Source: Solea solea (taxonomy: Eukaryota > Chordata > Actinopteri > Pleuronectiformes > Soleidae). From it: DNA of 64,000 bases. Positions within the stretch are counted from its first letter, which is position 1. Each line of letters opens with the position of its first letter. Made by a program: the position numbers and the translations under genes. The stretch covers positions 13,245,254-13,309,253 of the forward strand of contig NC_081137.1 in assembly GCF_958295425.1 (NCBI RefSeq), in the 5' to 3' direction. The notes under the pieces are model-generated. The model had not been told where the DNA came from and ran no database searches. It saw only the letters and a program-made list of their open reading frames with translations. Shown here one piece after another: positions 35,401 through 49,689 of the stretch.

Positions 35401-37661
35401 TTTCCGTGGTGATGCTCATGTGTTTCTCTGTGGTGGTCTCCATGGTGATGCTCATGTGTTTCCCTGTGTTGGTCTCCATGGAAACGCTCAGGTGTTTCCC
35501 TGTGGTGGTCTCCATGGTGATGCTCATGTGTTTCCCTGTAGTGGTCCCCATGGTGATGCTTATACGTTTCCCTGTGGTGGTCTCCATGTTGATGGTTATG
35601 GCCTGGACTGTAATGGTCTCCATGGTGATGCTGAGTAAATTCATTGTGGTGGTCTCCATGGTGATGGCTTGTACTTTGGTGGTTTCCATGGTGATGCTGA
35701 GTAATTTCATTGTGGTGGTCTCCATGGCGATGGCTTGGACTTTGGTGGTTTCCATGGTGATGCTGATGAGATTCACTGTCACCATGGTGATAATGATGAC
35801 CTTCACTGTGGTGGTCTCCCAGGTGATGCTGATTGTGGTGATGGTGATGTGGTGGGCTGTGATGATTACCATGGTCACTGGATGAGCTATGATGCCTGTG
35901 GTGATGTGATGTAGTAGGACACTCAGTTTTTGGGTGGCTGCTTTGGTGGTGGTGGTAGTAACCCGAGCCATGAAGATGGGGATGTGATGGAGTGGTGTGA
36001 CCTTCACGATTATGTGGTGAACTTTGGTCTCCATGGGTGTAATGAAAAGTGGTACTTTGTTCTTCTCCATGGTGAAGAGCATGGCCATGTTGGTCACTAT
36101 GGTGACGAGAAGGTCCACGGCGGTTTCCATGGCGATGACAGTGCTGTCCGTGGTGGCAAGTCGGGCTGAAGTGGCATCCATAACGACGGTCTCCATTATG
36201 ATGGGGACGGGACAGGCTATGGTAGACGCTATTGTGTTTATATTGGTTACCATGGTGATTGGTGGGGCTATGATGCCCTCCATGATGTCCTTGTCGATGC
36301 AGATGATCTGTGCCGTCTTGGTCTCTGTGGTGATTGTGATTGTTCAGGCAGTTGCAGTCTTCACAATGATGACGACGGTGGTGATGACGAGAGGCGTGAT
36401 CGCCCTGGTGACGGTGGTAGCCCTTATTGGAAGGCGTGTGGTTGTGATGCTGAGGACTTTGAGCTCTTTTCAAACAGCTAATGTCAGTGCAACTCTTGGG
36501 CCTGGGGTACATGTGACTGGGCGAGTCTCCAGAATGGTGACTGCGGCTGTGGTGGAAGGATTTAGATTTGGAGAGTTGAGTAGAGTGTTGCTTGCCGGTA
36601 TGAGAGCGTTCACTGGAGCTAACCGAGTCTGCGCTGGTGGGCCAGCTCTTCTGTTGTCCGTGTTTGTTAGTGCTGCTGTCCATCTTACTGGACTTAACGG
36701 AAGCCTGCCGTGAACTGCAGGGTCTTTGAGCATCTGTGACCCCAAGAGTGGTGAGTCTCATCGGGCTGAGCACCTGCCGAGTGATTTCATTGAGGAAAGC
36801 AGAGAACTTCATTTTCTCCTTCGTTAAATTCTTTCGGGCTTCACTTTTCCTCCTTTCTTGTTCATTTTCGTCACAGTTTTCATGTTCCTCTCTGTCTTTA
36901 GGTCTACTCAGAGCCTCCATGGACTTGGATTTCCGGACATTTCCATCACTTCTGGATCCTCTTCTAATCTTCTGTGTTTTGTTAGCGGTGTCCTGAGTCG
37001 GGCTGCGTGAGGACTTGCCTCTCTCCCTTTTCCCTTTGACCGAGCGTCTGCTCACACGTTTTTTATCTATCAGAGGAGCTGTGTCGTCTTCTCCGTCAAA
37101 GTATCCGTGTTTTCCCGTGATGTCTGTGCAGGACTGCGAATGCCGAGGCTTCTTGTGTGCAGCTCTATCCCAGCAGTCGCTGCTGGTGTCAGAGGAGAAG
37201 CTGGAGGAGGAAGAGGAGGAAGAGAAGGAGGAACAAGAGGAGGAAGACGAAGAGAAGGAAGACGGCGAGGACGAAGAGGAACCAGCTGAGGAAGTCAGAG
37301 AGATTTCCGGAAGAGAAGCGCGGTGGAGATGTGGCTTGTGATGGTCGTGATGAGACTGACAGTGATGACGTCCATGGTCTTCATTCAAAATGCTGCCATC
37401 TGCCTTTGAACGGGTGCTATTTCAGAAAGAAACCAAAGATAAATAAGAACAGAATGTTCACATCTCTTTGTCTATTGCAAGTCAAACATGTATTTTACTA
37501 AATATGTGTGCATGTGATCAGAAGCAGAACGTTTGACAGACTTACTCTTGGCTATAGTCGTCATCTGACTGATACAGCTTTTGCCGGTACTGGTCCTGGT
37601 TTTGGTGCTGGTGCGGCACAGTCTTTCCATGCTTGTAGTTTTTCTCTTGACGGTCACACAT
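32475..37661 (-). CDS. Histidine-rich coiled-coil protein, TJAP1/BEGAIN-like coiled coil, 1272 aa
   Basis: Not matched to a named orthologue. Seven coding exons: 37546-37661, 34893-37416, 34571-34599, 34264-34413, 34073-34139, 33793-33906 and 32475-33293 (3819 nt, phases agree). Domains: a basic/Ser-rich start with an SSSSS run (residues about 80-120); KR- and S-rich sequence with repeated KS(K)S motifs; a histidine-rich region, about residues 340-840, with units such as HHHGDHHRETHE; a coiled coil at about 907-985 (LLEAELQKTRIELSNLTERF, then STEQTNDLLQKNL and ERERLNRRISALTEQLTDAK); and an acidic tail with EEEEESDWSEMGEEIPRF and IRSASLEELPHRH. The coiled coil resembles the TJAP1 and BEGAIN coiled coils as I remember them. 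Neither family has such a His tract in my recollection. No signal peptide or membrane segment is visible. Start: ATG at 37661 with a purine at -3; an upstream ATG in a possible 5' exon would be out of frame. Function unknown. Confidence 0.85.
35080..36020 (-). repeat. Coding minisatellite, 36-bp unit, in the histidine-rich exon
   Basis: The plus strand shows tandem 36-bp units of the form tctccatggtgatgctcatg followed by tgtttccctgtggtgg, cleanest at about 35405-35640 and more diverged on both sides. Each encodes twelve residues (HHHGDHHRETHE type) on the minus strand. Unit length is a multiple of three throughout the clean part, so copy-number change keeps frame. Confidence 0.85.
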
Positions 37662-38000
37662 GTCAGAATTATGACCTTTGATGCCTGAGAGTGGTCATGA
37701 AAAACTGGCAAGATATAGATCCAATATTTTAAGTGTGTTACATACTGAATATCATGCTTCTACTATATATATATTATATTTAAAGCTGAAGTAAGGAAAA
37801 AATTATGATGAAAATACATGATTAATACTTCTTAATTGAACTATTTATATGGTTTCTGATCAGATTTATGTGTATAATTTCTGTCCGGTAGTAAAGTAGG
37901 ATTAAAATAATACATAAATATAAATAAATAAACAATCACAGAGGCCATTTCTAACATTTATATGTGAAAACGTCAAAACCAAGCAAACCTACGTACTCAC

Positions 38001-38070
38001 GTTCTCATGAAGTCCCAGGAATGACAGAGGAGATTACTGTTGCCTCTTTTTTCTTATCTGAAACGCAACT
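38001..38070 (-). other. Possible 5' exon of the histidine-rich gene
   Basis: A strong minus-strand donor (GTGAGTACG, GT at 37999-38000) lies upstream of the 37546-37684 exon. Its ATG (ATGAGAAC) splices out of frame and hits a stop, so if the exon is real it is untranslated. Confidence 0.3.
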
Positions 38071-38536
38071 AAGTCTCCACGTCTGTGAACATTCACACTC
38101 ACACATCAATATATATACTCCTGTGCCATCCAATGACAGAGGAGCCAGTGGTTGCATGCGACCACTTTGAACTAACTTAACCCTTTTTGCAAACCGTCAC
38201 ATACACAGGGACATACAGGGTCTGATACATGTATTTAAAATACATATTTCAAATAGAAAAAGTTATTTTGCGATTTGTATTTTGTAAAATGATGAAAATG
38301 ACCCTCGTTTATTTATTTTTTGTTCTCCATTTAGTAATTGACCTTTTCTAGAATTTGAATTTGTGTATGTTCTCAATCCTATCAAATGGTTCAGTGCTGT
38401 AGTGTGTACATCTTGACAAGGTCACTTCCTACCTCAAAGTGTTTCTTGCGCATTTAAAATTAGAATTTTGTTAATCATGTCACAATTTTTGGCTTCTAAG
38501 TAGCCTAATAAATTAGGAAATTACTGTATTGGATGG

Positions 38537-39284
38537 TACGGAAGCGCACTGCATTCACTTGAAAAAAAAGTTTTGGTTTGTTTTTTGAGATAATTTATTT
38601 TTTTCTGTTTTTCAGTCATTTTTTTTCTGATTTACTAAATTTTTTTTCTGAGTTTAGAGCGCATTTGAAACAATAAACACATTCATTCCTTAGAGACTTC
38701 GATTTATAACAACTTGGATAGCTTATTTAGTTTAATCTAGTTTTACTTTGATCTGGGTTTAAGACAATGGGAGATCCTGTCCTTAAGGGACATAGAGGGT
38801 ATCACCATTAGTTTGTCGACTTTACGCAGGCACCACAGGACTTTGCGGTTGTTCAGAAGGAAAGCTCGTTCAGATCTGTTAGACATAGCAATGTTTCTCC
38901 AGGATCAGTTGGACAGATATGGCATGCTCCATGGATACAAGATGATGCATTTGAAATACATTCAGGCATCTGGCTACATGGTGACTCAAGAGACGATCAG
39001 GAAACTGCTGAAAATGTGGAAGTCACTTGCAGGTTGGAGGTTTTGTGAGAGTTCTCGATAAATCGGGAAAAAAATTACGACAGAAAACAGGAGGGGAAAA
39101 AAAATTAGCACGAAAAACAGATAAAATATTACTCTGAAAAACAGAAGGGGAAACAAATTTGCACGAAAAATAGAAAAAAAAAAAATACTCAGAAAAACAG
39201 GAAAAGAATTACTCAGGAAAACAGGAAAAAACATTAGTCAGTTTTTTGTTTTTTTTTCCCAAATGAATGCAATGCGCTTCTGTA
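38537..39284 (+). mobile_element. IS3-like (IS3EU-type) integrase-core transposon, deletion derivative
   Basis: Terminal inverted repeats TACGGAAGCGCACTGCATTC and TACAGAAGCGCATTGCATTC (right end, complemented) are flanked by the direct repeat GGATGG at 38531-38536 and 39285-39290. The plus strand at 38798-39061 reads GITISLSTLRRHHRTLRLF, then LLDIAMFLQDQLDRYGMLHG and QASGYMVTQETIRKLLK, which is the N-terminal part of a fish transposase family whose C-terminal half is a DDE integrase core. That core (the D/D/E residues) is missing here; after the conserved part comes A-rich filler. Assignment to IS3EU rests on the TAC...GTA ends and 6-bp duplication as I recall that class. Confidence 0.75.
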
Positions 39285-39400
39285 GGATGGTAATAGGATG
39301 TTATATTTAAACATGATTACCTGATTTTGTTGTTGTTGTTGTTGTATTTACATTAATAGAGGTTTCAGCTTAGACTCTATTATGCAACTGCACTGAGAAG

Positions 39401-39462
39401 AATAGAATAGAATAGAATAGAATAGAATAGAAATACTTTATTCATCCCCAAGGGGAAACGCA
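39401..39462 (+). repeat. (AATAG)n run and LINE-tail motif
   Basis: Six agaat units are followed by actttattcatccccaagg and ggaaac, a tail motif shared by many fish L2-type copies (compare tttattgatcccc near 62485). Confidence 0.6.
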
Positions 39463-40229
39463 CCTTTAGTGTCATTAAAAATGACCTTGAAAACTTGATT
39501 CATTTGGAAAGTAAATAACAATACTTAAAGAAGACTAACCTAACATTTATCTGGGCAAAGGGTTATTTTGGGATGTCTCTAACACTGTATCATTGTTTGC
39601 TTTGTTAAGCTGCGGCCATAAAAAACAAATACAAATACATATATGTATATGTATAAAAGAATCAGTGCTCCAGAGGTCAAACGTTTATCTCAAAAGTGAT
39701 TTTCCCACTTGTCGTGTGGATTGCTGTCGTGTGTGAAGTGGAGAGGTACAGAGAAATCACAGTCCGCATGTTAACTACAAAGTGGCAAGTTATTGACCAG
39801 GATGTCCCTATTATGTCAGTGCAATGGGCAATGTAATAACTCAGAGCCACTGAGAAATAATTGAACTCCAATAGAGTGACACAAGCACTTGCACTCCAAT
39901 AGACACCGCAGTGTTCTACTAAACCAATCATGACAACCATTTCTTTAGAACAAGAACACACAACACAGTCCTCATGACTGTGGTGTGCACTGTACAAGCA
40001 CCTGATCTGTAAACTGGCGTCATGTCTGATGCTCACTGCCCACGGCAGCTTTCCCATCATCAATGTAATGTGACTCAGATCCACTGACAATCAATGGGAA
40101 ACCTGCTACACCGCTGTAACCGCTGTTGTGGGTAATTGGGGGGGTTATTATGAGGATTCTCAAGGACGACATGTGACAGTGTTACGTCACTCCGTGTCCA
40201 CATCGTCATAGGTTTATGTGATTTTTACA

Positions 40230-40540
40230 TTCAACAGCCACTTCATTAGGTACATCTGTTACAACAACATATCTACACAGACCATCCTTATGGCATGCAC
40301 TCAGTCATGTAGACATCGTCAATACAACCTGCTGAAGTTTAAACCGAGCGTCACAATGTGGAAGAAAAGGTGATTTAAGAGACTCTGAATGTGGCATGAT
40401 TGTTGGCGACGGACAGGCTGCTCTCAGTTTTTTAGAAAACCACAGAGCTACTGGAATTTTCACACGTGACCTTCTCACAGAGAACTGTCCAGAAAGAGAA
40501 AAGATCCTGTGAGTGGCAGTTCTCTACATGAAAATGCATT
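40230..40540 (+). mobile_element. Tc1/mariner fragment: terminal region and transposase N-terminus
   Basis: It begins with ttcaacagccacttcattag, a frequent Tc1-like end, and continues into decayed coding sequence for the helix-turn-helix part (ggtgatttaagagactctga, gtggcatgattgttggcgac, actggaattttcacacg, gtgagtggcagttct). Frameshifts and stops are present, and the rest of the transposase is absent. Confidence 0.7.
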
Positions 40541-42190
40541 TTGTGAGATAAGAGACTGTACTGACACCGAGTGGCCTCTGCATCGATTTGCTCTCTCTAA
40601 ATGCTTGAGTCTGCATCTTCATACTCAAAATTATAAAATCAAATCAATGTAATCACCATAAATCCTACTCACATTAGTCTTTACACACATGGGTATAGCG
40701 CAGAAAGTAACCTGGCAACTGCAGCCTTTACGAGCCACTGATGTAACAGCCTGTCCTCACAATACAACGCACTGCTGGAGATGTCCTGGGCTAGATGCAC
40801 CACCAGGGGGGAGTCATGTGCAAATATTCACTGTTAACCTACAGAGCAGGTCTGACTGCTCTCTGTCTTTCTAATCTTGGGTAAAGTTCACTGTGCTCAT
40901 CACCAGGCTTGTGTGTCTATTGTGTGTCACAGTCCTCTGACTCATAAACAACTGGACATGAAACGATTTTTTTTAAGAGTCTGTTATTTATCATTGGTGC
41001 AGGAGCTGTTTAAATAAACAATGTGACTGCAATGACAACTTTCTTTATGGAATTAGGAATGTCATTTCATTAAACAAGAGCTCAAAAACAGCAACAAAAA
41101 CCAATGCAATCCTGTGACGACAATGTTTGTTATTCACAAAAAAAACAACATAAGAGACCGAGGCAATCGCTAAGTCTCTAATGGAGTTTATATTTTCAAT
41201 AATGTAGTGAAGCTGAGCTTGAATGAAGGCGAATTAAGCTTTGCTATTACCTAGGACCCAGTGAAATAAGATACAGACGGTACATTTTATTTTAAATTAA
41301 TTACAGGTCACCCCCTAGATCTCTTTGGGAGATTCAGAAAAAATATTTATAAATAAATTCCATTTTCTTTTCTTTTAGGAAACACATGTTGCTTCCTCCC
41401 AGCACATGTTTAACCTACTGTTCTCCATTATCCATCATAATATTATGAACCTTATGCTGCACTGTACATTCCAGAAATCCTTCCGTTTTTCCATTCCGCC
41501 TCTGAATTTGTGATGTAACACTAATATTAACATACTGAAATTCTTGATCATTTCCATTTAATAAGACAGCGACAACAACGTGAGGAAAATGTACACAGTG
41601 TGTATGGAAAGTTTAAAAGCAACGCACCCAGAAATAATGCACGCACCCAGGATTAGTTGTGTATTAGTTGTATGAGGGCGATTTGATTCCAGTTCAGCAG
41701 GCCACTTCTCTACAAGAAGAACTGCACACAAGGCCACTCAATTCGCAGAGTCAGTTTGTAACCGTGTCAACGTAACTTGACGTTTCATAGCTGAATATAT
41801 ACATTCTGACATTTCGACCAGCAAAGGATGTTCTTTCAACATCGATAGTGTTTAATTAATTTTGAATTGTAAATTTAACTTAAGAAGGGTTGGTGACAAA
41901 TGTTTGCTGGTATCGTAAATATAAATACTCTGTCAATAGTTATTTGAAGCAACAATAACGAAGCCTTTTAGGCTGGGATCACAGGAAACCTTTTGAATGT
42001 TGTGACATGTTGTAATGATCTGAAGGGACATGGGCGTGTTTCTTATGCCTGATAAATATGAATGGAGTCTTAAGAGGCGCAGCGTCTCTTTCCAGTCAAG
42101 TCAGGTAAACAGCGCTCTCTACTGGGCTTAACCATGTAGTGGAAAGTCCCAAGGTAACATCGCAGGAAAAGAGGGAATCGATACTCGTCA
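40541..42190. other. Spacer downstream of zfpl1, including its 3' UTR
   Basis: AT-rich with no gene. Minus-strand AATAAA-type hexamers occur (for example near 41290), but the zfpl1 3' end cannot be fixed. Confidence 0.4.
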
Positions 42191-44646
<2,456 letters not shown>

Positions 44647-45665
44647 TTAAAATGTTTGCACTGCATCAATTTATCTTGAGGCCATCCTTGTCTAGTGTAC
44701 ACACTTGAGCAAAGTCTTTCTGTCATTGTTTTCTCCTGACAGCCTGACATTTGGCAAACACAACATATATTTGCCTCTGATAACTTACTCATCGTGTGCA
44801 TGAATATATGCAGACAGGCATCACTTGTGGGGTCTACGTGGAAAATCTGCCATTACACACACACCGCTATGTTTCCATTCCATTCATTAGTAAAAGCCTA
44901 AACAAAATGTTATCCCTAAGCCCTAAACTTAACCAGTTCCTCTGGAATGAGCGTCGGCTCTTCTCATTAGGACTATTGATCCTGACAAGGTAGAAAAGGT
45001 CCTAAATAACAAGAACACACACATCCCAAGACTATTAGTCCAGAAGAGGTCAGCATTAACGCAAGAAACTGCCACATAGAGGTAACACAACCAGTAGACA
45101 GCATTCCAAATGTGACAGTACACTTAGTTGAATGTTTAAGCATGCTGTAATGAAACGAAAGGCATTTTCGTACTTATTTACTGATCGCTGCCTAATGGCT
45201 GTCATGTCGCAAGCAGTAAACCCTAACCCTATACTGATCACTATTAAATAATGTTCAAAGATATTTCATTATCATCATTAATTGATGAATATCGACAGGC
45301 TTTACAGTTATCCATGTCACTTAACTGTTTTCTAGTGTGTTTATCAGTGGTACCCAGCTGCTGCTGCTATGCACATTGATAGCAGACGTGATTTTAATAT
45401 CTTTAATTGTACTTAACCGTGTAGTTTCACCGAAAAACTCAAGTTAGACCTTTCATGAGGTCGCGGCTCTGACTTAATGATTCAGCAACACCAACTTAAT
45501 ATGCACCTTATTTACGGCCACAGCCTAATTCTAACAGTTCACTGAGCTAACATTAGCTGCTAGCTCAGCTAGAAGTTGTAGCTGAGATGACGTTGGCGAG
45601 CTAATCAAGCTAGCTGCAAGAGCTGAGGAAGTGCCGTCGCAAAAGCGAAGTAACTCCGCATTTAC

Positions 45666-45720
45666 CTGTCACGCAGACTTTAATCGAGTCCTGTTATTTC
45701 AAGTCCTGTTGTACGACTGT
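45666..45720 (-). other. Probable non-coding first exon and promoter side of zfpl1
   Basis: A donor (GTAAATG, GT at 45664-45665) closes a short stretch about 1.1 kb upstream of the ATG exon. The region just downstream, 45540-45650, is rich in agct blocks. The outer end is a guess. Confidence 0.4.
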
Positions 45721-45769
45721 CATTTACGTTTCCTTGTCTGACTCCAAGATAAGGCGGATCCACGAGCTG

Positions 45770-45991
45770 TCATCGGCAAAGTTGTCTGCAGCTAGCTGCT
45801 TCCTTCCTTCTTCTGTTTATGTGCCACGTCTCTTCCGCTTCGTGTCCTTCTGTGACAAGTCCTTCTGCGAATTCTCTACTCTGTTGCCACCTTCTGGGCC
45901 GGAGTGAGTAATGTCGGTGCTTGGTCGAATTGGGATCTGAACCGGTCACCTTCTTGCTGTGAGGTAAGAATGCTAGCCACTGTACAACCAT
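45770..45991 (-). repeat. tRNA-derived SINE
   Basis: From about 45991 the minus strand reads ggttgtacagtggctagcat, then tcttacctcacagcaagaag and gtgaccggttcagatccc: an A-box-like stretch and the B box ggttcagatcc at the normal spacing, the head of a widespread fish tRNA-SINE. It lies just upstream of zfpl1. Confidence 0.75.
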
Positions 45992-45999
45992 GTAAAAAT

Positions 46000-48900
46000 A
46001 AATGAATACAAATGTAAAATATTAAAGGAGGAGCTAAGAATTGTGCCTTCAAGTTTTTTTCCCTCTTTTTCTATGCTGAACCATATGCACCTCTTGATGA
46101 CAGATTAAGGCTGTATTATGATAAAAGTGAGTAGTGTGTGACAATTAAGGGAAAATGTAACTGTAATGATGTTGTTGGTATGAAATTATTTATAAAATAT
46201 AATGTATTTGTATTTATTTTTATTATTCCCCCCTCTTTGTGAAACACATATTGCTTCCTTCTGTGCGGGAGACTCGACTCTTTAAAATTGTGCAACCATA
46301 CTGTTTGACCCTGATATGTGAATTAATAAAAAAAAAAAAACATTATGTGTATTAAAATTGTTATGTTCTATCTCTCGTGTCACATCACACTTATCATTGA
46401 TAGTTGATTATTCACATTAAATGTTCAATTCAGCTTGTATTGTTCACATCACATCTTGTCTTCTCATTCTAGAATTTAAGACCCAACATAGTACAATTAG
46501 TTACTTACATTTAAAAAAGAGTAATTTATTTTTGATAAAATGTAATTAATTATGCCACAGCAACACAACATTTAAAAAGAACCAAATACACAGTATAGAT
46601 TATATTTCCTACAGTATCATTTATGAGCATCTATTAGACGCAATATGTAGTTTGAAGAATATGCCTATATAAAAATGTTTGCACCATCAAAGATTGGCAT
46701 CAAAGCAGTGAAAATGTCAAGTGCAGCAAAGTAAACCTCTCTGTTGTGTTGGCCTCTTGCCTTTTTGATGTCACGTTGCAGTAAGTGTGTTTACTCAGCA
46801 GATGGCGCACAAACTAATGAGCATTTTAGCTCTTTATCAAAAATACAAGAGTGCTGGTTTAATTATTCAGCAAATGCCCTAGAAGCAGGTAAATATGGTT
46901 AACCTTTCAACAGCAGAAGAGCGCCTCAAATATAGTCACAGTTTATTTATCATCGACAACATTTGTATGTGTGAATATTTTAAGAAAATATCAGTGAATT
47001 ATGGAGGAGCACATGACCATGAGCATTTGATTTAATGCGGCGGCTTTGTTAAAAGTAGAGGAGAACAGATGTTATGAAGGAGTAATGTAGTTTTTCTTGC
47101 ACTTTTAATTAGCAGATCACTGGAATGACTTGATTGCCGCAAATGTGTCTTCATTTTGATCTGATGACGTCGCGTTAATGGGCAATTTGAAGGACTCGAG
47201 GAGAGTGTCTGCTAAAAATGTCATAAATGAAAATGGCAGGAAAAGAGACAGAAAGAGACATTTGATGTGGGAAATGGCGGTGGTCATAAAAACCCTGCCA
47301 CGCGTGACAGACATCAACTTAACATAGTGTTACAGTGATTTACAAAGTAAGGACTCCACAGCTTGTGCATGGCAGCCACTCCAGCCCTGCAGATTTAAAA
47401 AAAAAACAAAAAAATGCATATTAATGACAACAGTGTGTCCATGATGCTCTCTGCATAATAACACTGTTTTTGGCATTATTGTATGCATGTCTGCTTGTGT
47501 GTGTGCAAATGGCCATGAATGTATTTGAGAATGAGGGTACAATTGTCTCCCGTCACAGTTCACTGCACATGTGAATTGCCTGTAGTGGGAAGTCAGTGAA
47601 TCAAAAATGAAAAGAAGTAGCAGTTTCAGTCCAAGTGCAAGGGGGGGTGGGGGGAGTGGTGATGAGCATCTGTAAAATCTGACGCAATGATAAGTTGTTT
47701 AATGCAGTGAGTGAGTTAAATAAATAAAATCATTCCCCTTTTTTGCATTCAAGTATTGATTTAAAAAAAAAAAATGCATTAACTTTCTCTGATAGTTTCA
47801 ATACATTTGAATTTAACATTAGGCAGAGTGCATCAGTGCAGCAAGACATTTCTGTGGACAGCAAATTCAGATGTTTCTTTTCTTTTCTTTTCTTTTTTTT
47901 TCTTTGCTGAAACACCATGCTTGAACAACTCTGGATACACGCGGGATCATCTCACTCCCCCGGCATATTGTTTAATCCCTCTGAAGAAAAATATGCATAC
48001 GGACCTAAATGTCTTTGTGCAAATGAGCATGATCTCGTCGTGTCCTCGACTACGGCCGGGGACACTTGCTGAATAAATCACAGACAGAGAGTAAGGACAA
48101 GTGGAAAGGGCATTTGAAAAGCAGTGGTGCGATCAGATGGAAGGGAAATCTAAAGACAAATGACAGAGGCACTGGAGGACAAACCGGCCCTGCAGCTGAG
48201 GCAGCTGGGTCTGAAACACCGACAGCACACGATGGTTGTCGGGCTGAGCGGGAGCACAATGACTGATTGAGTCTGGCAACTATTGATCAGCTATCAGCTC
48301 TATCTGCGGGTGAAAGTGTTAAGATTCAGACGTGGCTTGTTTAATGTATTAGTTCCCTTTTGTGAGTGTGAAGTGACTGGGCCCAAAAGCAGATGAGTGC
48401 TGAAAATCCACAAAGTCTGTGTTGACCGTTATACACACACATGCTGTACATACAACCTTTATTTATACTTGAGGAATCATTGAGGGACGACCCCCATTTT
48501 TAATGATAGTGAGTGAAAACCACAGAGAGACAGACTGTAAATTATTTGTAGGATTTCAGACATGGACCATGTACTGTATTCCTGAAGCCAAATAGGAAGC
48601 GGGAATATATTGAAGAGCCACTAGGGGGTGTCTCTGCTGGTTGCTATGAGCTTCATATGAATGGGAGTCATTTTCCAGTCAAATAGCAAGACGTTAAGTA
48701 AACAAAAACAAAGTTGATATGACCAAAAACTATGACATGCAATCTACTGACACTTCTGTCAATGAATAAAAACTTGGAAAAAAAACTGAGAACCAATCAG
48801 AAGAGAAGAAGAAAAAGAAGAGATCTAATGTCTTAGGTTGATTTACTTTTATGTCAACAGGAAGGAGGACAACCAAGGAAAGCAGCAGGAATTACGGCGT

Positions 48901-49260
48901 TAGGAAGAAAGAGAAGAGACAACATAGATGGTCGGATTTCACGTACGATAAAAACCCTTTGAGGCGAGTAAAGCTAAAGCTATTTTCTCAGCTCAGCTGA
49001 CACTAAATTTAAAATGTAGTTAAAACTGAAACAAACCACAAAACGATGCTGCTAATTTTAGATTTTGAATAAAAATACCAATTGACAGTCTGAAGATAAT
49101 AAAGTCCAAGTGTCATGTTTCACTGTTTTCACACTGAAACCAAAAGAAAAATTGTATTTGATTTGATTGTAGATAAATCTACTGCAAATCTAGTCGATTA
49201 TATGATTATATTTAGTTGACTATAACATCTCAGATGACTAAAACCAAATGGTATTTTAGT
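46000..49260. other. Intergenic DNA, no gene seen
   Basis: No splice-linked coding frames. There are short A/T runs and a CT-rich run at 47876-47902. The stretch around 46780-47340 is less repetitive and could hold conserved non-coding elements, but nothing in the sequence itself proves that. Confidence 0.4.
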
Positions 49261-49264
49261 CATA

Positions 49265-49365
49265 AGACTATAACTAAAGGGCCACACGGTTGCCCTTGCC
49301 CGTGTGTGCGTGGGTTTTCTCCATGTTCTCCAGAGTGAATGGTTGTTTGTCTCTATGTGACACTG
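49265..49365 (+). repeat. Fragment of an L2/SINE-type fish repeat
   Basis: gtgtgcgtgggttttctcca and gagtgaatggttgtttgtct followed by ctatgtg are standard pieces of the same repeat whose other end is seen at 6711-6850. Confidence 0.55.
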
Positions 49366-49394
49366 TGACAGTCACTTTTGTAAATTTAGTTCTC

Positions 49395-49500
49395 ACTTCC
49401 AGGAAGCACGGCACAAATGAGTGGACACCAGTGTGAGTGACAGCTGCTATTGTCCAACGGGAGCCGAGTTGCGGGCGACGCCTCAGAACTTCCAGTTGCA
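49395..49500 (+). repeat. Interspersed repeat, partner of the copy at 52590
   Basis: gagtggacaccagtgtgagt followed by gacagct and a ttgtccaacgggagccga block is the inverted equivalent of 52590-52685. Confidence 0.65.
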
Positions 49501-49689
49501 AAACATCAACATGGCGCCAAATTGTGATTCTGGAGGCCTCGTTCGGATTCTTGTTGCCACTTGATTTTACAAGCTGCAAATTCCACAATAAAATACTTTC
49601 ACAGGATTTATTGTGGGAAAACAGTGCAATAATGTATTTGTCTGCATTATTGTGAAATGATTGCAGGTGTGGATATTATGGGGATATTT

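Noticed and set aside
35405..35640. Regular 36-bp direct repeats that look like a CRISPR array
   Set aside because: Units are contiguous without unique spacers, lie in a eukaryotic coding exon and keep reading frame.
35027..36713. Several long open frames on both strands over the histidine-rich exon (e.g. plus 35060-35638 and 36024-36713, minus 35027-36283)
   Set aside because: They are by-products of a 36-bp repeat that lacks stops in all frames. Only the frame encoding the His-rich protein joins correctly to flanking exons.
37015..37341. Glu-rich open frame on the plus strand
   Set aside because: It is the complement of the poly-Ser/charged N-terminal part of the large exon.
45220..45235. 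ccctaaccct string, telomere-like
   Set aside because: Only about two units; a chance or degenerate fragment.
45770..45991. A functional tRNA gene
   Set aside because: Only A- and B-box-like parts are present, with no cloverleaf arms; it fits a tRNA-derived SINE.
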